In this document: piece by piece, positions 31,763 through 40,447 of the stretch
Layout of the letters: each line of letters begins with the position of its first letter
How positions within the stretch are numbered: position 1 is the first letter of the stretch
Origin: Frankiaceae bacterium
GTDB taxonomy: Bacteria > Actinomycetota > Actinomycetes > BP-191
Length of the DNA stretch: 64,000 bases
Reading direction: 5' to 3'
Assembly (NCBI GenBank): GCA_035556555.1
Contig: DATMES010000020.1
Location: 62,001 to 126,000, forward strand
Translations under genes and position numbers: made by a program
Notes under the pieces: model-generated
What the model was told of the DNA's origin: nothing
Databases searched by the model: none
Seen by the model: only the letters and a program-made list of their open reading frames with translations

Positions 31763-32779
31763 ATGGCGAAGACCGCGCTGATCACCGGCATCACCGGGCA
31801 GGACGGGTCGTACCTCGCGGAGCTGCTGCTCGCGAAGGGGTACACGGTCCACGGGTTCATCCGCCGCGCGTCGACGTTCAACACCGACCGGATCGACCAC
31901 ATCTACCAGGACCCGCACGACACCGACCGGCGGCTCGTGCTGCACCACGCCGACCTCACCGAGGGCGTCGGGCTCGTCAACCTGCTGCGCGACGTACGGC
32001 CAGACGAGGTCTACCACCTGGCCGCGCAGTCGCATGTGAAGGTGTCGTTCGAGCTGCCCGACTACACCGGCGACACGACCGGGCTCGGCACGGTACGGCT
32101 GCTGGAGGCGATCCGCGCGGCGGGCGTGCCGTGCCGCTTCTACCAGGCGTCGTCGTCGGAGATGTACGGCTCCACGCCGCCCCCGCAGAACGAGACGACG
32201 CCGTTCTACCCCCGCTCTCCCTACGGCTGCGCGAAGCTCTACGGCTACTGGATCACGGTCAACTACCGCGAGTCGTACGACCTGTACGCCGTCAACGGCA
32301 TCCTCTTCAACCACGAGTCGCCGCGGCGCGGTGAGACGTTCGTGACCCGCAAGATCACGCGCGCGGTGGCGCGGATCAAGGCCGGCATGCAGGAGAAGCT
32401 CTACCTCGGCAACCTCGACGCGGTGCGCGACTGGGGGTACGCGCCGGAGTACGTCGAGGGCATGTGGCGGATGCTGCAGCGGGACGATCCGTCGGACTAC
32501 GTGCTCGCGACGGGGCACGCGATGACGGTGAAGGAGTTCGCTGTCGCCGCCTTCGCGCGGGTGGGGCTGGCGGCGGACGACTACGTCGAGATCGACCCGC
32601 GCTACCAGCGCCCCGCCGAGGTGGACGCGCTGATCGGGGACGCGTCCAAGGCTCGCGCCGAGCTGGGGTGGCAGGCGACGACGTACGGCACCGCTCTGGT
32701 GGACCTCATGGTGGACGCCGACGTCGAACGGCTGCAGGCCGAACGGGAGGGGCGGCTCGTCCGCGTCGATCGGCGCTGA
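31763..32779 (+). CDS. gmd: GDP-mannose 4,6-dehydratase
   Basis: This 338-aa short-chain dehydrogenase makes GDP-4-keto-6-deoxymannose from GDP-mannose. The NADP-binding motif [15 protein letters not shown], the diagnostic [20 protein letters not shown], the catalytic set SSSEMYG with YGCAK (Y-x-x-x-K), and [20 protein letters not shown] are all present. The length is typical. The product feeds GDP-fucose synthase encoded at 33300, or another 6-deoxyhexose route. Confidence 0.95.
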   Translation: MAKTALITGITGQDGSYLAELLLAKGYTVHGFIRRASTFNTDRIDHIYQDPHDTDRRLVLHHADLTEGVGLVNLLRDVRPDEVYHLAAQSHVKVSFELPDYTGDTTGLGTVRLLEAIRAAGVPCRFYQASSSEMYGSTPPPQNETTPFYPRSPYGCAKLYGYWITVNYRESYDLYAVNGILFNHESPRRGETFVTRKITRAVARIKAGMQEKLYLGNLDAVRDWGYAPEYVEGMWRMLQRDDPSDYVLATGHAMTVKEFAVAAFARVGLAADDYVEIDPRYQRPAEVDALIGDASKARAELGWQATTYGTALVDLMVDADVERLQAEREGRLVRVDRR

Positions 32780-32818
32780 GGTGTGGACAGCGTCCTTGAC
32801 GACGTCCGTCGTACTGCC

Positions 32819-32824
32819 GATGGT
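32819..32824 (+). promoter_or_regulatory. Possible -10 (GATGGT) for 53-aa gene
   Basis: GATGGT ends 6 nt before the ATG at 32831 and supports that start over a GTG at 32783. Confidence 0.3.
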
Positions 32825-32830
32825 GTTCGT

Positions 32831-32992
32831 ATGAGCGAGCCCGCCCGCATCGACAGCGACGCGGACGTCGATGCTGCCCGCGAGGCGTTGGCGCAGCGCA
32901 TGCGCAAGGGTGACCTGACAGCGTTCGAGGAGTTCTTCCGCGGGCGCGGTATCGACGTCGGCACCATCGAGTGGGTCGAGCCGCCGCGCTAG
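32831..32992 (+). CDS. Small acidic protein of unknown function
   Basis: This 53-aa protein (MSEPARIDSDADVDAAREAL...) is helical and charged, ending FRGRGIDVGTIEWVEPPR. A GTG at 32783 in the same frame would add 16 residues. No family is recognised. Its stop TAG and that of the opposing gene share the palindrome CTAG, so the two genes meet end to end without a spacer. Confidence 0.5.
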   Translation: MSEPARIDSDADVDAAREALAQRMRKGDLTAFEEFFRGRGIDVGTIEWVEPPR

Positions 32993-33210
32993 CGGAGATA
33001 GCCGCGGTTCGCGTCGCGCACCGCGTCTTCGAGCACCTCGTACATGACGCCATGCGGGAACGGCACCCCGACGACACCTGAGTCGCCGTTACGCATCACG
33101 ACGCGCAGCCACGCGTGAGTCACGGCTGAGGGCGTGCCTTCGAGCGTGACGCGCACGATCTCGATGCGCACCACGTCTCTCCGGTCGATGCCGCTCAGCC
33201 ATTCCGTCAC
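32989..33210 (-). CDS. Small conserved-looking protein of unknown function
   Basis: This 73-aa protein (VTEWLSGIDRRDVVRIEIVR...) has alternating beta-strand patterns (THAWLRVVMRNGDSGVVGVPF) and a C-terminal helix (VMYEVLEDAVRDANRGYLR). The GTG start has a well-placed TAGCCT at 7 nt. No family is recognised. It is convergent with the 53-aa gene and could relate to it, but nothing shows a function. Confidence 0.55.
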   Translation of the reverse strand: MTEWLSGIDRRDVVRIEIVRVTLEGTPSAVTHAWLRVVMRNGDSGVVGVPFPHGVMYEVLEDAVRDANRGYLR

Positions 33211-33217
33211 CGATCCG

Positions 33218-33223
33218 AGGCTA
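33218..33223 (-). promoter_or_regulatory. -10 element (TAGCCT) of leaderless 73-aa gene
   Basis: TAGCCT on the minus strand ends 7 nt before the GTG at 33210. Confidence 0.5.
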
Positions 33224-33299
33224 GGAGCGCGCGAGAGCCGGAAACGACGCGGGAGTAAGTCTGTGGACGCCGGTTTCGCGGCTGTGGAGAAAGCGCGGA

Positions 33300-34256
33300 C
33301 TAACGCGCAGGCGGGTTCGCCAGGAACCACTCGTACGTCGCCGCGATGCCGTCGCGCAGGGGGATCTCCGGCTTCCAGCCGAGGGCGGTGATGCGCGAGA
33401 CGTCGAGCAGCTTGCGCGGCGTGCCGTCGGGCCGCGACGTGTCCCACTCGATCGTGCCGGCGTAGCCGACGACGTCCGCGACGAGCGCCGCGAGGTCGCG
33501 GATCGCGATGTCGTCGCCGACACCGACGTTGACCGGCTCCGGCGCGTCGTACTGCTCCAGCAGGTGCACGCACGCCCGCGCCAGGTCGTCGACGTGCAGG
33601 AACTCCCGCCGCGGCGTCCCCGTCCCCCAGAGCGTCACTGCCGGCGCGCCCGAGACCCGCGCCTCATGCATGCGCCGGATCAAGGCAGGGAGCACGTGCG
33701 ACGACTCGAGGTCGAAGTTGTCACCGGGGCCGTACAGGTTCGTCGGCATCGCCGAGACGAACGACGCGCCGTACTCCCGCCGCAGCGCCTGGACGTGCAG
33801 CACGCCCGCGATCTTCGCGATGGCGTACGCGTCGTTGGTCGGCTCCAGCGGACCGGTCAGCAGTGCCGACTCCGGGATCGGCTGCGGCGCGTGCTTCGGA
33901 TAGATGCACGACGAGCCGAGGAACAGCAGCCGCGAGACGCCCACGCGGTGAGCCGCGTCGAGGACGTTGAGCTGGATGCGCAGGTTGTCGGAGAGGAACT
34001 CCGCCGGGTACGTGTCGTTGGCCACGATGCCGCCGACCTTGGCGGCCGCGAGGATCACGTGCGAGGGGCGTTCGGCGTCGAAGAACGCGTCGACCGCGGG
34101 CCTGTCCCGCAGGTCGAGCTCGGCGGACGTCCGACCCAGGAGGCGAGCGAAGCCGAGCGACTCCAGGTGCCGCCAGATCGCCGAGCCGACGAGGCCACGG
34201 TGCCCCGCGACGTACACGCGGGCGTCCCTTGGCAACGGGAACACGGCGTCGGCCAT
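33300..34256 (-). CDS. fcl: GDP-L-fucose synthase
   Basis: This 318-aa epimerase-reductase turns GDP-4-keto-6-deoxymannose into GDP-L-fucose. VYVAGHRGLVGSAIWRHLE is the NADP-binding loop; FLGSSCIYPKHAPQPIPESA, the YAIAK motif and NLYGPGDNFD complete the WcaG/Fcl pattern. It is transcribed opposite to gmd but completes that pathway. The ATG at 34256 is preferred over a GTG 6 nt upstream because TACCTT lies 7 nt before it. Confidence 0.94.
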   Translation of the reverse strand: MADAVFPLPRDARVYVAGHRGLVGSAIWRHLESLGFARLLGRTSAELDLRDRPAVDAFFDAERPSHVILAAAKVGGIVANDTYPAEFLSDNLRIQLNVLDAAHRVGVSRLLFLGSSCIYPKHAPQPIPESALLTGPLEPTNDAYAIAKIAGVLHVQALRREYGASFVSAMPTNLYGPGDNFDLESSHVLPALIRRMHEARVSGAPAVTLWGTGTPRREFLHVDDLARACVHLLEQYDAPEPVNVGVGDDIAIRDLAALVADVVGYAGTIEWDTSRPDGTPRKLLDVSRITALGWKPEIPLRDGIAATYEWFLANPPAR

Positions 34257-34263
34257 GCCCACG

Positions 34264-34269
34264 AAGGTA
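34264..34269 (-). promoter_or_regulatory. -10 element (TACCTT) of leaderless fcl
   Basis: TACCTT on the minus strand ends 7 nt before the ATG at 34256. Confidence 0.5.
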
Positions 34270-34336
34270 CCCCCGGGCGCGAGGTTAGGCGGCTACCGTC
34301 CGTTGAAAGGGAAGGGGGAGAACCGGAGGGTCACGG

Positions 34337-35818
34337 GTGTCGGCGGCGGAGCGCGGCGTGCGCAGCCCCCGCATGCCCAAGAACGCCGTCCCCGACCCGG
34401 TCGCCGAGCCGCGCCCGCGGCCCGCGTGGGAGGCGTCGTACGCGCTCTCGCTGGTCCTCGTCGACGCCGCGCTCATCTCGGTCGCCGGCTACGTCGCGCT
34501 CGGCCGCTTCGGCGTCGACCGCACCGTCAACGGCATCCCGTACGGCGTCCTCGCCGTCCTCCTCGCACCCGTCTGGGTCCTCGTGCTCGCGGTCGGGCGG
34601 GCGTACGAGAGCAGGTTCGTCGGGGTGGGGTCGGACGAGTTCCGGCGGGTGTTCGACTCGTCGGTACGCCTCCTCGCCGCGGTGGCGACGACGGCGTTCG
34701 TGTTCCGGCTGCCGCTCTCGCGCGGGTTCGTCGGCGTGGCCTTCCCGCTCGGCACGGTGCTGCTCCTGCTCGGCCGCTACGGCGCCCGCCGCGTCCTGCA
34801 CCGCCTGCGCCGCAAGGGCCGGGCGGTGCACAACGTCCTCGTCGTCGGCGCCCGCGACGGTGTCGAGGCGGTCGTCGCGCAGATGTGCGAGTCGCCGCAC
34901 GCCGGCATGCGCGTCGTGGGCGCGTGCGTGCCCGACACGGAGCGTCCTGTCGTCGCGGGCGGCATTCACGTGAAGGTGTACGGCGTGCCGATGGAGGCCG
35001 CGCGCGCGGTCGGCGAGTGCGGTGCCGACACGGTCGCCGTCGCGGGTGGCTGGGCGATGGGAGCGGACGGCGTACGCCGCCTCGCCTGGCAGCTCGAGGG
35101 CAGCGGCGTCGACCTCGTCGTCGCGCCCTCGCTGACCAACGTCGCCGGCCCGCGCATCACGATCCGGCCGGTCGCCGGGCTGCCGCTGTTGCACGTGGAC
35201 GAGCCGGAGTTCACCGGGTTCCGGCGGCTCGTGAAGGGCGCGCTCGACAGGTCCCTGGCGGCGTTCATGCTGCTCGCCGGGAGCCCGGTGCTGCTGCTCG
35301 TCGCGCTCGCCGTCAAGGTCACCGACCGCGGCCCCGTCTTCTACGGCCAGGAGCGGATCGGGCGCGACGGCAAGGCGTTCCGCATCTGGAAGTTCCGCAG
35401 CATGTACGTCGGCGCCGACCGCGTCGTCGACGAGCTCGCGGAGCAGAACGAGAAGGACGCCGTCCTCTTCAAGATCCGCCGCGACCCGCGCGTCACGCCC
35501 GTCGGCCGTTGGCTGCGGCGGTTCTCCGTCGACGAGGTCCCGCAGCTCTGGAACGTCGTCAAGGGCGACATGTCCCTCGTCGGCCCGCGGCCGCCGCTGC
35601 CCAGCGAGGTCGAGAAGTACGGCTACGACGTCCGGCGCCGCCTGCTCGTCAAGCCCGGCGTCACCGGCCTCTGGCAGGTGTCCGGGCGCAGCGACCTGTC
35701 GTGGGAGGAGAGCGTCCGGCTCGACCTGCACTACGTCGAGAACTGGTCGGTCGCGATGGACGCGATGATCCTCTGGAAGACGTTCGGCGCGGTCGTCCGC
35801 GGACGGGGCGCGTACTGA
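34337..35818 (+). CDS. Polyprenyl-phosphate sugar-1-phosphate transferase (exopolysaccharide initiation)
   Basis: This 493-aa protein has four to five N-terminal TM helices (about 28-145), a CoA-binding-like Rossmann domain (about 155-270, NVLVVGARDGVEAVV) and a C-terminal bacterial sugar transferase domain (about 295-493). The last has VTDRGPVFYGQERIGRDGK, FRIWKFRSMYV, RRFSVDEVPQLWNVVKGDMS and LVGPRPPLPSEV. It loads the first sugar phosphate onto undecaprenyl phosphate. The sugar is unknown. It heads a rightward run of glycosyltransferases. GGAGG precedes the GTG. Confidence 0.94.
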   Translation: MSAAERGVRSPRMPKNAVPDPVAEPRPRPAWEASYALSLVLVDAALISVAGYVALGRFGVDRTVNGIPYGVLAVLLAPVWVLVLAVGRAYESRFVGVGSDEFRRVFDSSVRLLAAVATTAFVFRLPLSRGFVGVAFPLGTVLLLLGRYGARRVLHRLRRKGRAVHNVLVVGARDGVEAVVAQMCESPHAGMRVVGACVPDTERPVVAGGIHVKVYGVPMEAARAVGECGADTVAVAGGWAMGADGVRRLAWQLEGSGVDLVVAPSLTNVAGPRITIRPVAGLPLLHVDEPEFTGFRRLVKGALDRSLAAFMLLAGSPVLLLVALAVKVTDRGPVFYGQERIGRDGKAFRIWKFRSMYVGADRVVDELAEQNEKDAVLFKIRRDPRVTPVGRWLRRFSVDEVPQLWNVVKGDMSLVGPRPPLPSEVEKYGYDVRRRLLVKPGVTGLWQVSGRSDLSWEESVRLDLHYVENWSVAMDAMILWKTFGAVVRGRGAY

Positions 35819-35819
35819 C

Positions 35820-36854
35820 GTGCGCCGTGTCGTGTTCGCCAACAACTACTCGATGACGAAGGCGTTCGCCGACGTCACGCGCGGCGTCTACCCGGCGCAG
35901 CACCTGTACGGCGCCGACGCGCTGGAGCGGGCCGGCTGGGACGTCGCGGTGGCGCCGTTCACCTCGCGCTCCGATGCGCTGGCGCGCCGGCTTCGCTACC
36001 GGCTCGGCGACCTCGGGCAGGAGGCGTACGTCGTCCGCGCGCGCCGCCCCGCGTACAGCGGCGAGCCCAACTCCCTCGCCCTCCTCGCCTATCTGCGCGC
36101 GCTACGGCTGCGGCGCAGGCCGCTCGTCACGGTGCTGCACACGGTCCCGCGGCGGACAGCGCGGACGGCGTTGCAGCTGCGCGGGTACGACGCCGTCATC
36201 TGCCTGTCGTCGTACGTCCGCTCGGAGCTGCTCGCGGCGTTCGACCTCGACCCCGCGCGCGTGACGTGGGCGCCGTGGGGCCCGGCGCTCGATTTCCCTG
36301 GCTACGTCGCGGAGGCGGATGACGCGGTCGTGTCGTCGGGCAAGACCAACCGTGACCAGCCGACCTTGCTGGCGGCGCTCGACGGCATGCCCGGTGTCGT
36401 CTACGCGCGCTCGCCCCGCGGCCTCTCCGTACCCGAGGGCGTCGAGCTGGTCACCGACGAGACGCACGAGGACACCGTCGAGCCGGGCGGTCCGAAGTTC
36501 TCGTACGGGCACGTGCTCAAGGACCTCGTCGCCGCGTCGGTCGTCGCGATCCCGCTGAAGGACCCGGCGAAGATCAGCGGGCTCTCCGAGCTCAACGACG
36601 CCCTCGCCCTCGGCAAGCCCGTCGTCGTGACCCGGACACCGCACCTTGCCGACGTCGACGTCGAGGCGATCGGCTGCGGCTGCTGGGTAGACGCGGGTGA
36701 CGTCTCCGGCTGGCGCGAAGCGTTGACGTGGCTGCACGGCGACCCGGCACTGCGCGCGCGGATGGGCGCGGCCGGCAGGGCGTTCGCCGAGGAGAGGTGG
36801 AACGCCGCGATCTTCGGTGCCGCGGTCGTCGAGACGTTAGCGTCGGTGTCGTGA
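35820..36854 (+). CDS. Glycosyltransferase, GT-B fold
   Basis: This 344-aa protein has a GT-B layout: an N-terminal Rossmann-like half (VVFANNYSMTKAFADVTRG to VTVLHTVPRRTA) and a C-terminal half with GPKFSYGHVLKDLVAASVVA and the donor-binding ISGLSELNDALALGKPVVVTR. The Glu in the latter corresponds to the conserved GT4 family Glu. It starts with GTG 1 nt after the initiating transferase, so it may add the second sugar. The specificity is not readable. Confidence 0.8.
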   Translation: MRRVVFANNYSMTKAFADVTRGVYPAQHLYGADALERAGWDVAVAPFTSRSDALARRLRYRLGDLGQEAYVVRARRPAYSGEPNSLALLAYLRALRLRRRPLVTVLHTVPRRTARTALQLRGYDAVICLSSYVRSELLAAFDLDPARVTWAPWGPALDFPGYVAEADDAVVSSGKTNRDQPTLLAALDGMPGVVYARSPRGLSVPEGVELVTDETHEDTVEPGGPKFSYGHVLKDLVAASVVAIPLKDPAKISGLSELNDALALGKPVVVTRTPHLADVDVEAIGCGCWVDAGDVSGWREALTWLHGDPALRARMGAAGRAFAEERWNAAIFGAAVVETLASVS

Positions 36855-37672
36855 GGATCGCGCAGGCCGTACGCCATCGCGTCACCGAGCGCGGCGTCGA
36901 CGGGCAGCTCGAGCTGTGGCGTGAGCGGATCGAGGCGCGCCACCACAGGGAGCTGCTGGCCCGCGCGCGGGGCGGCCGCGACGTCTGCTGGGAGGAGCCG
37001 GACGGCGACGACGAGCCGCTGGTGACGATCCGCATCCCGACGTTCAACCGTTCCGAGGCGCTGGCGGACGTGGCGCTGCCGAGCGCATTGCGGCAGACGT
37101 ACGCCAAGATCGAGGTGCTCGTCATCGGCGACTGCACGGACGGTGCGACGGACCGCTTCATGGCGACGGTCCGCGACCCTCGCGTGCGCTACGTGAACCT
37201 GCCGCGGCCGGGCCTGTACCCCACGGACCCGCTGCAGCGCTGGCGCGTCTCGGGCACCCAGCCGATGAACGCCGCGCTGCTGCTCGCCCAGGGCGCGTGG
37301 ATCGCGCCGTGCGACGACGACGACGAGCTGACCGACGACCACGTCGAGGTGCTGCTGCGCGCGGCGAAGGCGCGGCGGCTGGAGTTCGTGCACTCGGTGA
37401 CGGAGACGCACTTCGCGGACGGGTCGTTCGGTCGCCTCGGCGCGCCCGAGCTGACCGTCGGCCAGGTGACGCACGGGTCGGTGCTGTACTCGATGGGGCT
37501 GCGCTTCCTCACGTACTCGTCGACCTGCCACCGCATCCCCGAGCCGCACGACTGGAACCTCTGGCGGCGGATGCGCGACCTCGGCGTCCGTATGGGGTTC
37601 GTCGACGCGGTGACCTACCGCTACTACGCGACCCGCGCCTCGACGCAGGGCGCTCCGGAGCCGAAGCCATGA
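36851..37672 (+). CDS. Family 2 glycosyltransferase
   Basis: This 273-aa GT-A enzyme has a ~55-aa helical N-terminal extension before the fold (LVTIRIPTFNRSEALADVAL). The nucleotide-sugar region IEVLVIGDCTDGATD and the metal site WIAPCDDDDELTDDHVE follow. The GTG overlaps the previous stop (GTGA) and the stop overlaps the next ATG (ATGA), marking tight co-translation in the glycosyltransferase run. Confidence 0.85.
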   Translation: MRIAQAVRHRVTERGVDGQLELWRERIEARHHRELLARARGGRDVCWEEPDGDDEPLVTIRIPTFNRSEALADVALPSALRQTYAKIEVLVIGDCTDGATDRFMATVRDPRVRYVNLPRPGLYPTDPLQRWRVSGTQPMNAALLLAQGAWIAPCDDDDELTDDHVEVLLRAAKARRLEFVHSVTETHFADGSFGRLGAPELTVGQVTHGSVLYSMGLRFLTYSSTCHRIPEPHDWNLWRRMRDLGVRMGFVDAVTYRYYATRASTQGAPEPKP

Positions 37673-38523
37673 GCGAGCCGTTCGTCAGCGTGCTGGTGCC
37701 GACGTACAACCGCGCCCATCTGCTCGACGGCGCGCTGACGTCGCTGCTGGCGCAGACGTACCCGTCGTACGAGGTCGTCGTCGTCAGCGACGGCTCCACC
37801 GATGACACCGCGGAGATCGCGCGCGGGTGGGCGGCGCGGGACTCGCGCGTGCGCTTCGTGGACGCTCCGCACGGCGGCCTGAACAGCGCGCGCAACGCCG
37901 CCCTCGCGGCAGCCCAGGGCGAGCTGCTCTGCTTCGTGGACGACGACGTCGTGGCGCCGCCCGGGTGGCTGGCCGCTCTGGTCTCGGGCTACGTGACGTA
38001 CCCGGACGCGGGCGCGTTCGGCGGCCCGATCCGGCTCTCGCTCGAACGCGCCGCCCCCCGCTCCTGCGGCCGTGAGGAGCTCGGCGAGACCGTTCTCGAC
38101 GCGGGTCCTTCGGTCATCGAGCCGTCGGTCCTCTACGGCTCCAACCTCGCCGTCACGCGCGCGGCGGTCGAGCTCGTCGGGCAGTTCGACGTGACGCTGC
38201 CGTCGAGCGGCGACGAGGAGGAGTGGCTGCGCCGGCTGCGCGCGGCGGGGCGGCGGGTGCTGTACCTGCCGGACGCCGAGGTGCTGCACCGGCGTACCGA
38301 GGAGGACCTGCTGCTGCGCAACCTCGTGCGCAAGCGGTACGCGCGAGGCCGCGACCAGGTGACGTTCGACCGCAAGGTCGGCAACGCCGTCAGCGCGCGC
38401 GCCGAGGTACGCCAGGTCGTCGCGTCGGTCGCGCACTCCGCGCGGTCGCGCTGCGCCCTCGGGCTCGTGGCCGCGGCCGGCGCGGCGGGGCGGCTCGTCG
38501 GCATCTGGCGGACCCGCGGGTGA
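37669..38523 (+). CDS. Family 2 glycosyltransferase
   Basis: This 284-aa protein is a classical GT2: FVSVLVPTYNRAHLLDGALT, VVVVSDGSTDDTAEIA, LNSARNAALAAAQGELLCFV and the DxD-type DDDVVAPPGW. An acceptor region SSGDEEEWLRRLRAAGRRV and ADAEVLHRRT-like histidine motif follow. A hydrophobic C-terminus (about 258-278) may associate with the membrane. Overlaps of 4 nt on both sides keep it in the operon. Confidence 0.9.
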   Translation: MSEPFVSVLVPTYNRAHLLDGALTSLLAQTYPSYEVVVVSDGSTDDTAEIARGWAARDSRVRFVDAPHGGLNSARNAALAAAQGELLCFVDDDVVAPPGWLAALVSGYVTYPDAGAFGGPIRLSLERAAPRSCGREELGETVLDAGPSVIEPSVLYGSNLAVTRAAVELVGQFDVTLPSSGDEEEWLRRLRAAGRRVLYLPDAEVLHRRTEEDLLLRNLVRKRYARGRDQVTFDRKVGNAVSARAEVRQVVASVAHSARSRCALGLVAAAGAAGRLVGIWRTRG

Positions 38524-39704
38524 CCCGGCGGCCGCTGTCGCTCGTCGCCTGGGCGCTCGCGCTGGTCACGGCCGCGGCGGTGGTGTGGCAGGCGTTCACG
38601 ACCGGGCGTATCGAGCAGGCGGACGGGTGCGGGTTCGACGGCGAGCAGTACTGCGCGGCGGCGCGCGGCGAACGGATCGCGCCGCCGTACAGCCGCCGTC
38701 CGCTCGTGCCTCTCCTGGTGCGTGCCCTGCGCCTCGGCTCCGTCCTGGACCGCTTCCTCGTCGTGGACCTGGTCGCGCTGGCCGTGGCGGCGTTCCTCGT
38801 CGGTGTCCTGGTGGTGCGGCTCGCGGGCGACGCGGCTCGGTCGCGGGCGGTGGCCGCCGCGGTGGTGGCCGGGTGCCTCGTGCTGCTGCAGCCGTTGACC
38901 GTGCACGCGGCGTTCGCGTACCCGGCGGCCACCGACCCCGTGGCGTTGGCGCTCGCGCTGGGATGGCTGGTGCTGCTGCTCGGCGGGCGGCCGTGGCTTT
39001 CGTTGCCGGTGGCCGTGCTGCTCGTCCTCGCGCGCGAGTCGTGGGGCCCGGTCGTCGTGGCTGTCGTCGTCGTGGACGCGCTGCTCGACCGGTCGCAGTG
39101 GCGGCTCGCCGTCGTGACCGCCGTCGCTTGTGCCGGGGCCGTCGCGGTCGACTTCCTGCAGCCGTCCGCGGGGACGTCGATGTCGACCGTTCAGGTCGTG
39201 AAGACGTGGCTGCGGGCGCACTTCGGCAGCGGCGGCGGGCTGGCGCGGCTGGTCTGGATGACCGTGACGGGGCTGGGGCTGGTGCCGCTGCTGCTCGTCG
39301 CGCGGTCGTCGTGGCGGGTCCCGCGCAGGCCGCTGGCGCTGCTGGTGACGGCGGCGTTGCTCAACGCCGTGCTCGCCGTCATCGGCGGCAACGACACCGC
39401 CCGGCTGCTCCTGCCGACCATGGCCATCGCGCTGGCGCCGGCCCTCGCGGCGGTCGCGCGATCACCGCGCCTCGACCTGCCGCTCGTGGCGCTGGTGGTG
39501 GGCTGCGTGGCGTTATGGCGGCCCTGGACCGTCGCGCCGACCGACGTGGACGGCTTCCTCGCGTACTTCACGCCGTACTACTCGTCCGGCGAGGTCTTCA
39601 CCCGGCGCCTTGTGCTGGACCTCGGCGTGGCAGTTGCGGCCGGCTGTGCTGCCGCTGTGTCTGCCTATCGCTTGCCATTGTTTCCGGGTGAGACGACACC
39701 TTGA
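38520..39704 (+). CDS. Polytopic membrane protein, possibly a GT-C-like or polymerase protein
   Basis: This 394-aa protein has about nine to ten TM helices and an extracytoplasmic Asp/Glu-Cys loop after the first helix (QADGCGFDGEQYCAAARGE with RRPLVPLLVRAL). The first-loop acidic residues and topology are reminiscent of GT-C glycosyltransferases or of membrane proteins in mannan-type clusters, but no family signature is certain. It overlaps the GT2 gene by GTGA. It is the last gene before a change in base composition. Confidence 0.55.
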   Translation: MTRRPLSLVAWALALVTAAAVVWQAFTTGRIEQADGCGFDGEQYCAAARGERIAPPYSRRPLVPLLVRALRLGSVLDRFLVVDLVALAVAAFLVGVLVVRLAGDAARSRAVAAAVVAGCLVLLQPLTVHAAFAYPAATDPVALALALGWLVLLLGGRPWLSLPVAVLLVLARESWGPVVVAVVVVDALLDRSQWRLAVVTAVACAGAVAVDFLQPSAGTSMSTVQVVKTWLRAHFGSGGGLARLVWMTVTGLGLVPLLLVARSSWRVPRRPLALLVTAALLNAVLAVIGGNDTARLLLPTMAIALAPALAAVARSPRLDLPLVALVVGCVALWRPWTVAPTDVDGFLAYFTPYYSSGEVFTRRLVLDLGVAVAAGCAAAVSAYRLPLFPGETTP

Positions 39705-39793
39705 TCCTGGCGTAGAGGTGCCGTTGCTCTTGACAGCACCTAGGCCCAGGTCAAAGGTCCCGAGTTGTCCTAATTTCATAGAACGGGGGAACG

Positions 39794-40447
39794 ATGCGAA
39801 CAAGCTTGCGAAGGTTGGTCGTGTCCTTGGCCGCCGCCGCTTCCGTCGGCGGCTTTCTCGTGCCCGCGCAAGCCGCGGGAGAGGGATGGACGCTGGTCAG
39901 TAGTGGCGTCGCCGAGAAGAGCGTCGATCTTGACGTACACCTCGCGGTGCCGGTTCGGCCCAAGTCTGAATCCGCGCCGTGCCTGCCGACGCAGACCGGC
40001 ATGGAGACGCACTCGCTGAGCTGGGAGGTCTGGTACAACCCGCAGTACGGCGCCGTCGCCTACGACTGGTCCAACGGCGGGATGGCGTGGTCATCGACGA
40101 AGTGCTCGACTGCCGCGCGCGTCACCATCTCACTCACGGACTACGCTCCGAATGGAAAGCCCCCGGTCGTGTTCGGGGCTCCGCTGATGATCACTCAGAC
40201 GCGGGCGGCGAATGGCCGCTATACCGCGACGAGCCTGCCCAACGCGGGTCTGTGGGTCGAGTACTACAACTTCCCGAATCTGTACATGCGCGGTGAGGCC
40301 CTGGTCGAGACGAAGGTGAAGGGCGAGTACCGCAACCATGACGGGAAGTGGGTGACTATCGGGTGCACGGTTACCTATAACACCGTCCACCCCACGCCCA
40401 CTGGTCCGCAGGTGGACCGACCCACGGCGCCGCAGCCCTGCCGGTGA
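39794..40447 (+). CDS. Secreted protein of unknown function, first of a pair
   Basis: This 217-aa protein has a signal peptide (1-27, MRTSLRRLVVSLAAAASVGG to AQAA) and a beta-rich mature domain with aromatic patches (SLSWEVWYNPQYGAVAYDW, LWVEYYNFPNLYMRGEALVE) and several Cys that could form disulfides. No family is recognised. Codon use has more A/T at third positions than neighbours (GCA, ACT and TAT codons appear). GTGA overlap couples it to the next secreted protein. Confidence 0.6.
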   Translation: MRTSLRRLVVSLAAAASVGGFLVPAQAAGEGWTLVSSGVAEKSVDLDVHLAVPVRPKSESAPCLPTQTGMETHSLSWEVWYNPQYGAVAYDWSNGGMAWSSTKCSTAARVTISLTDYAPNGKPPVVFGAPLMITQTRAANGRYTATSLPNAGLWVEYYNFPNLYMRGEALVETKVKGEYRNHDGKWVTIGCTVTYNTVHPTPTGPQVDRPTAPQPCR

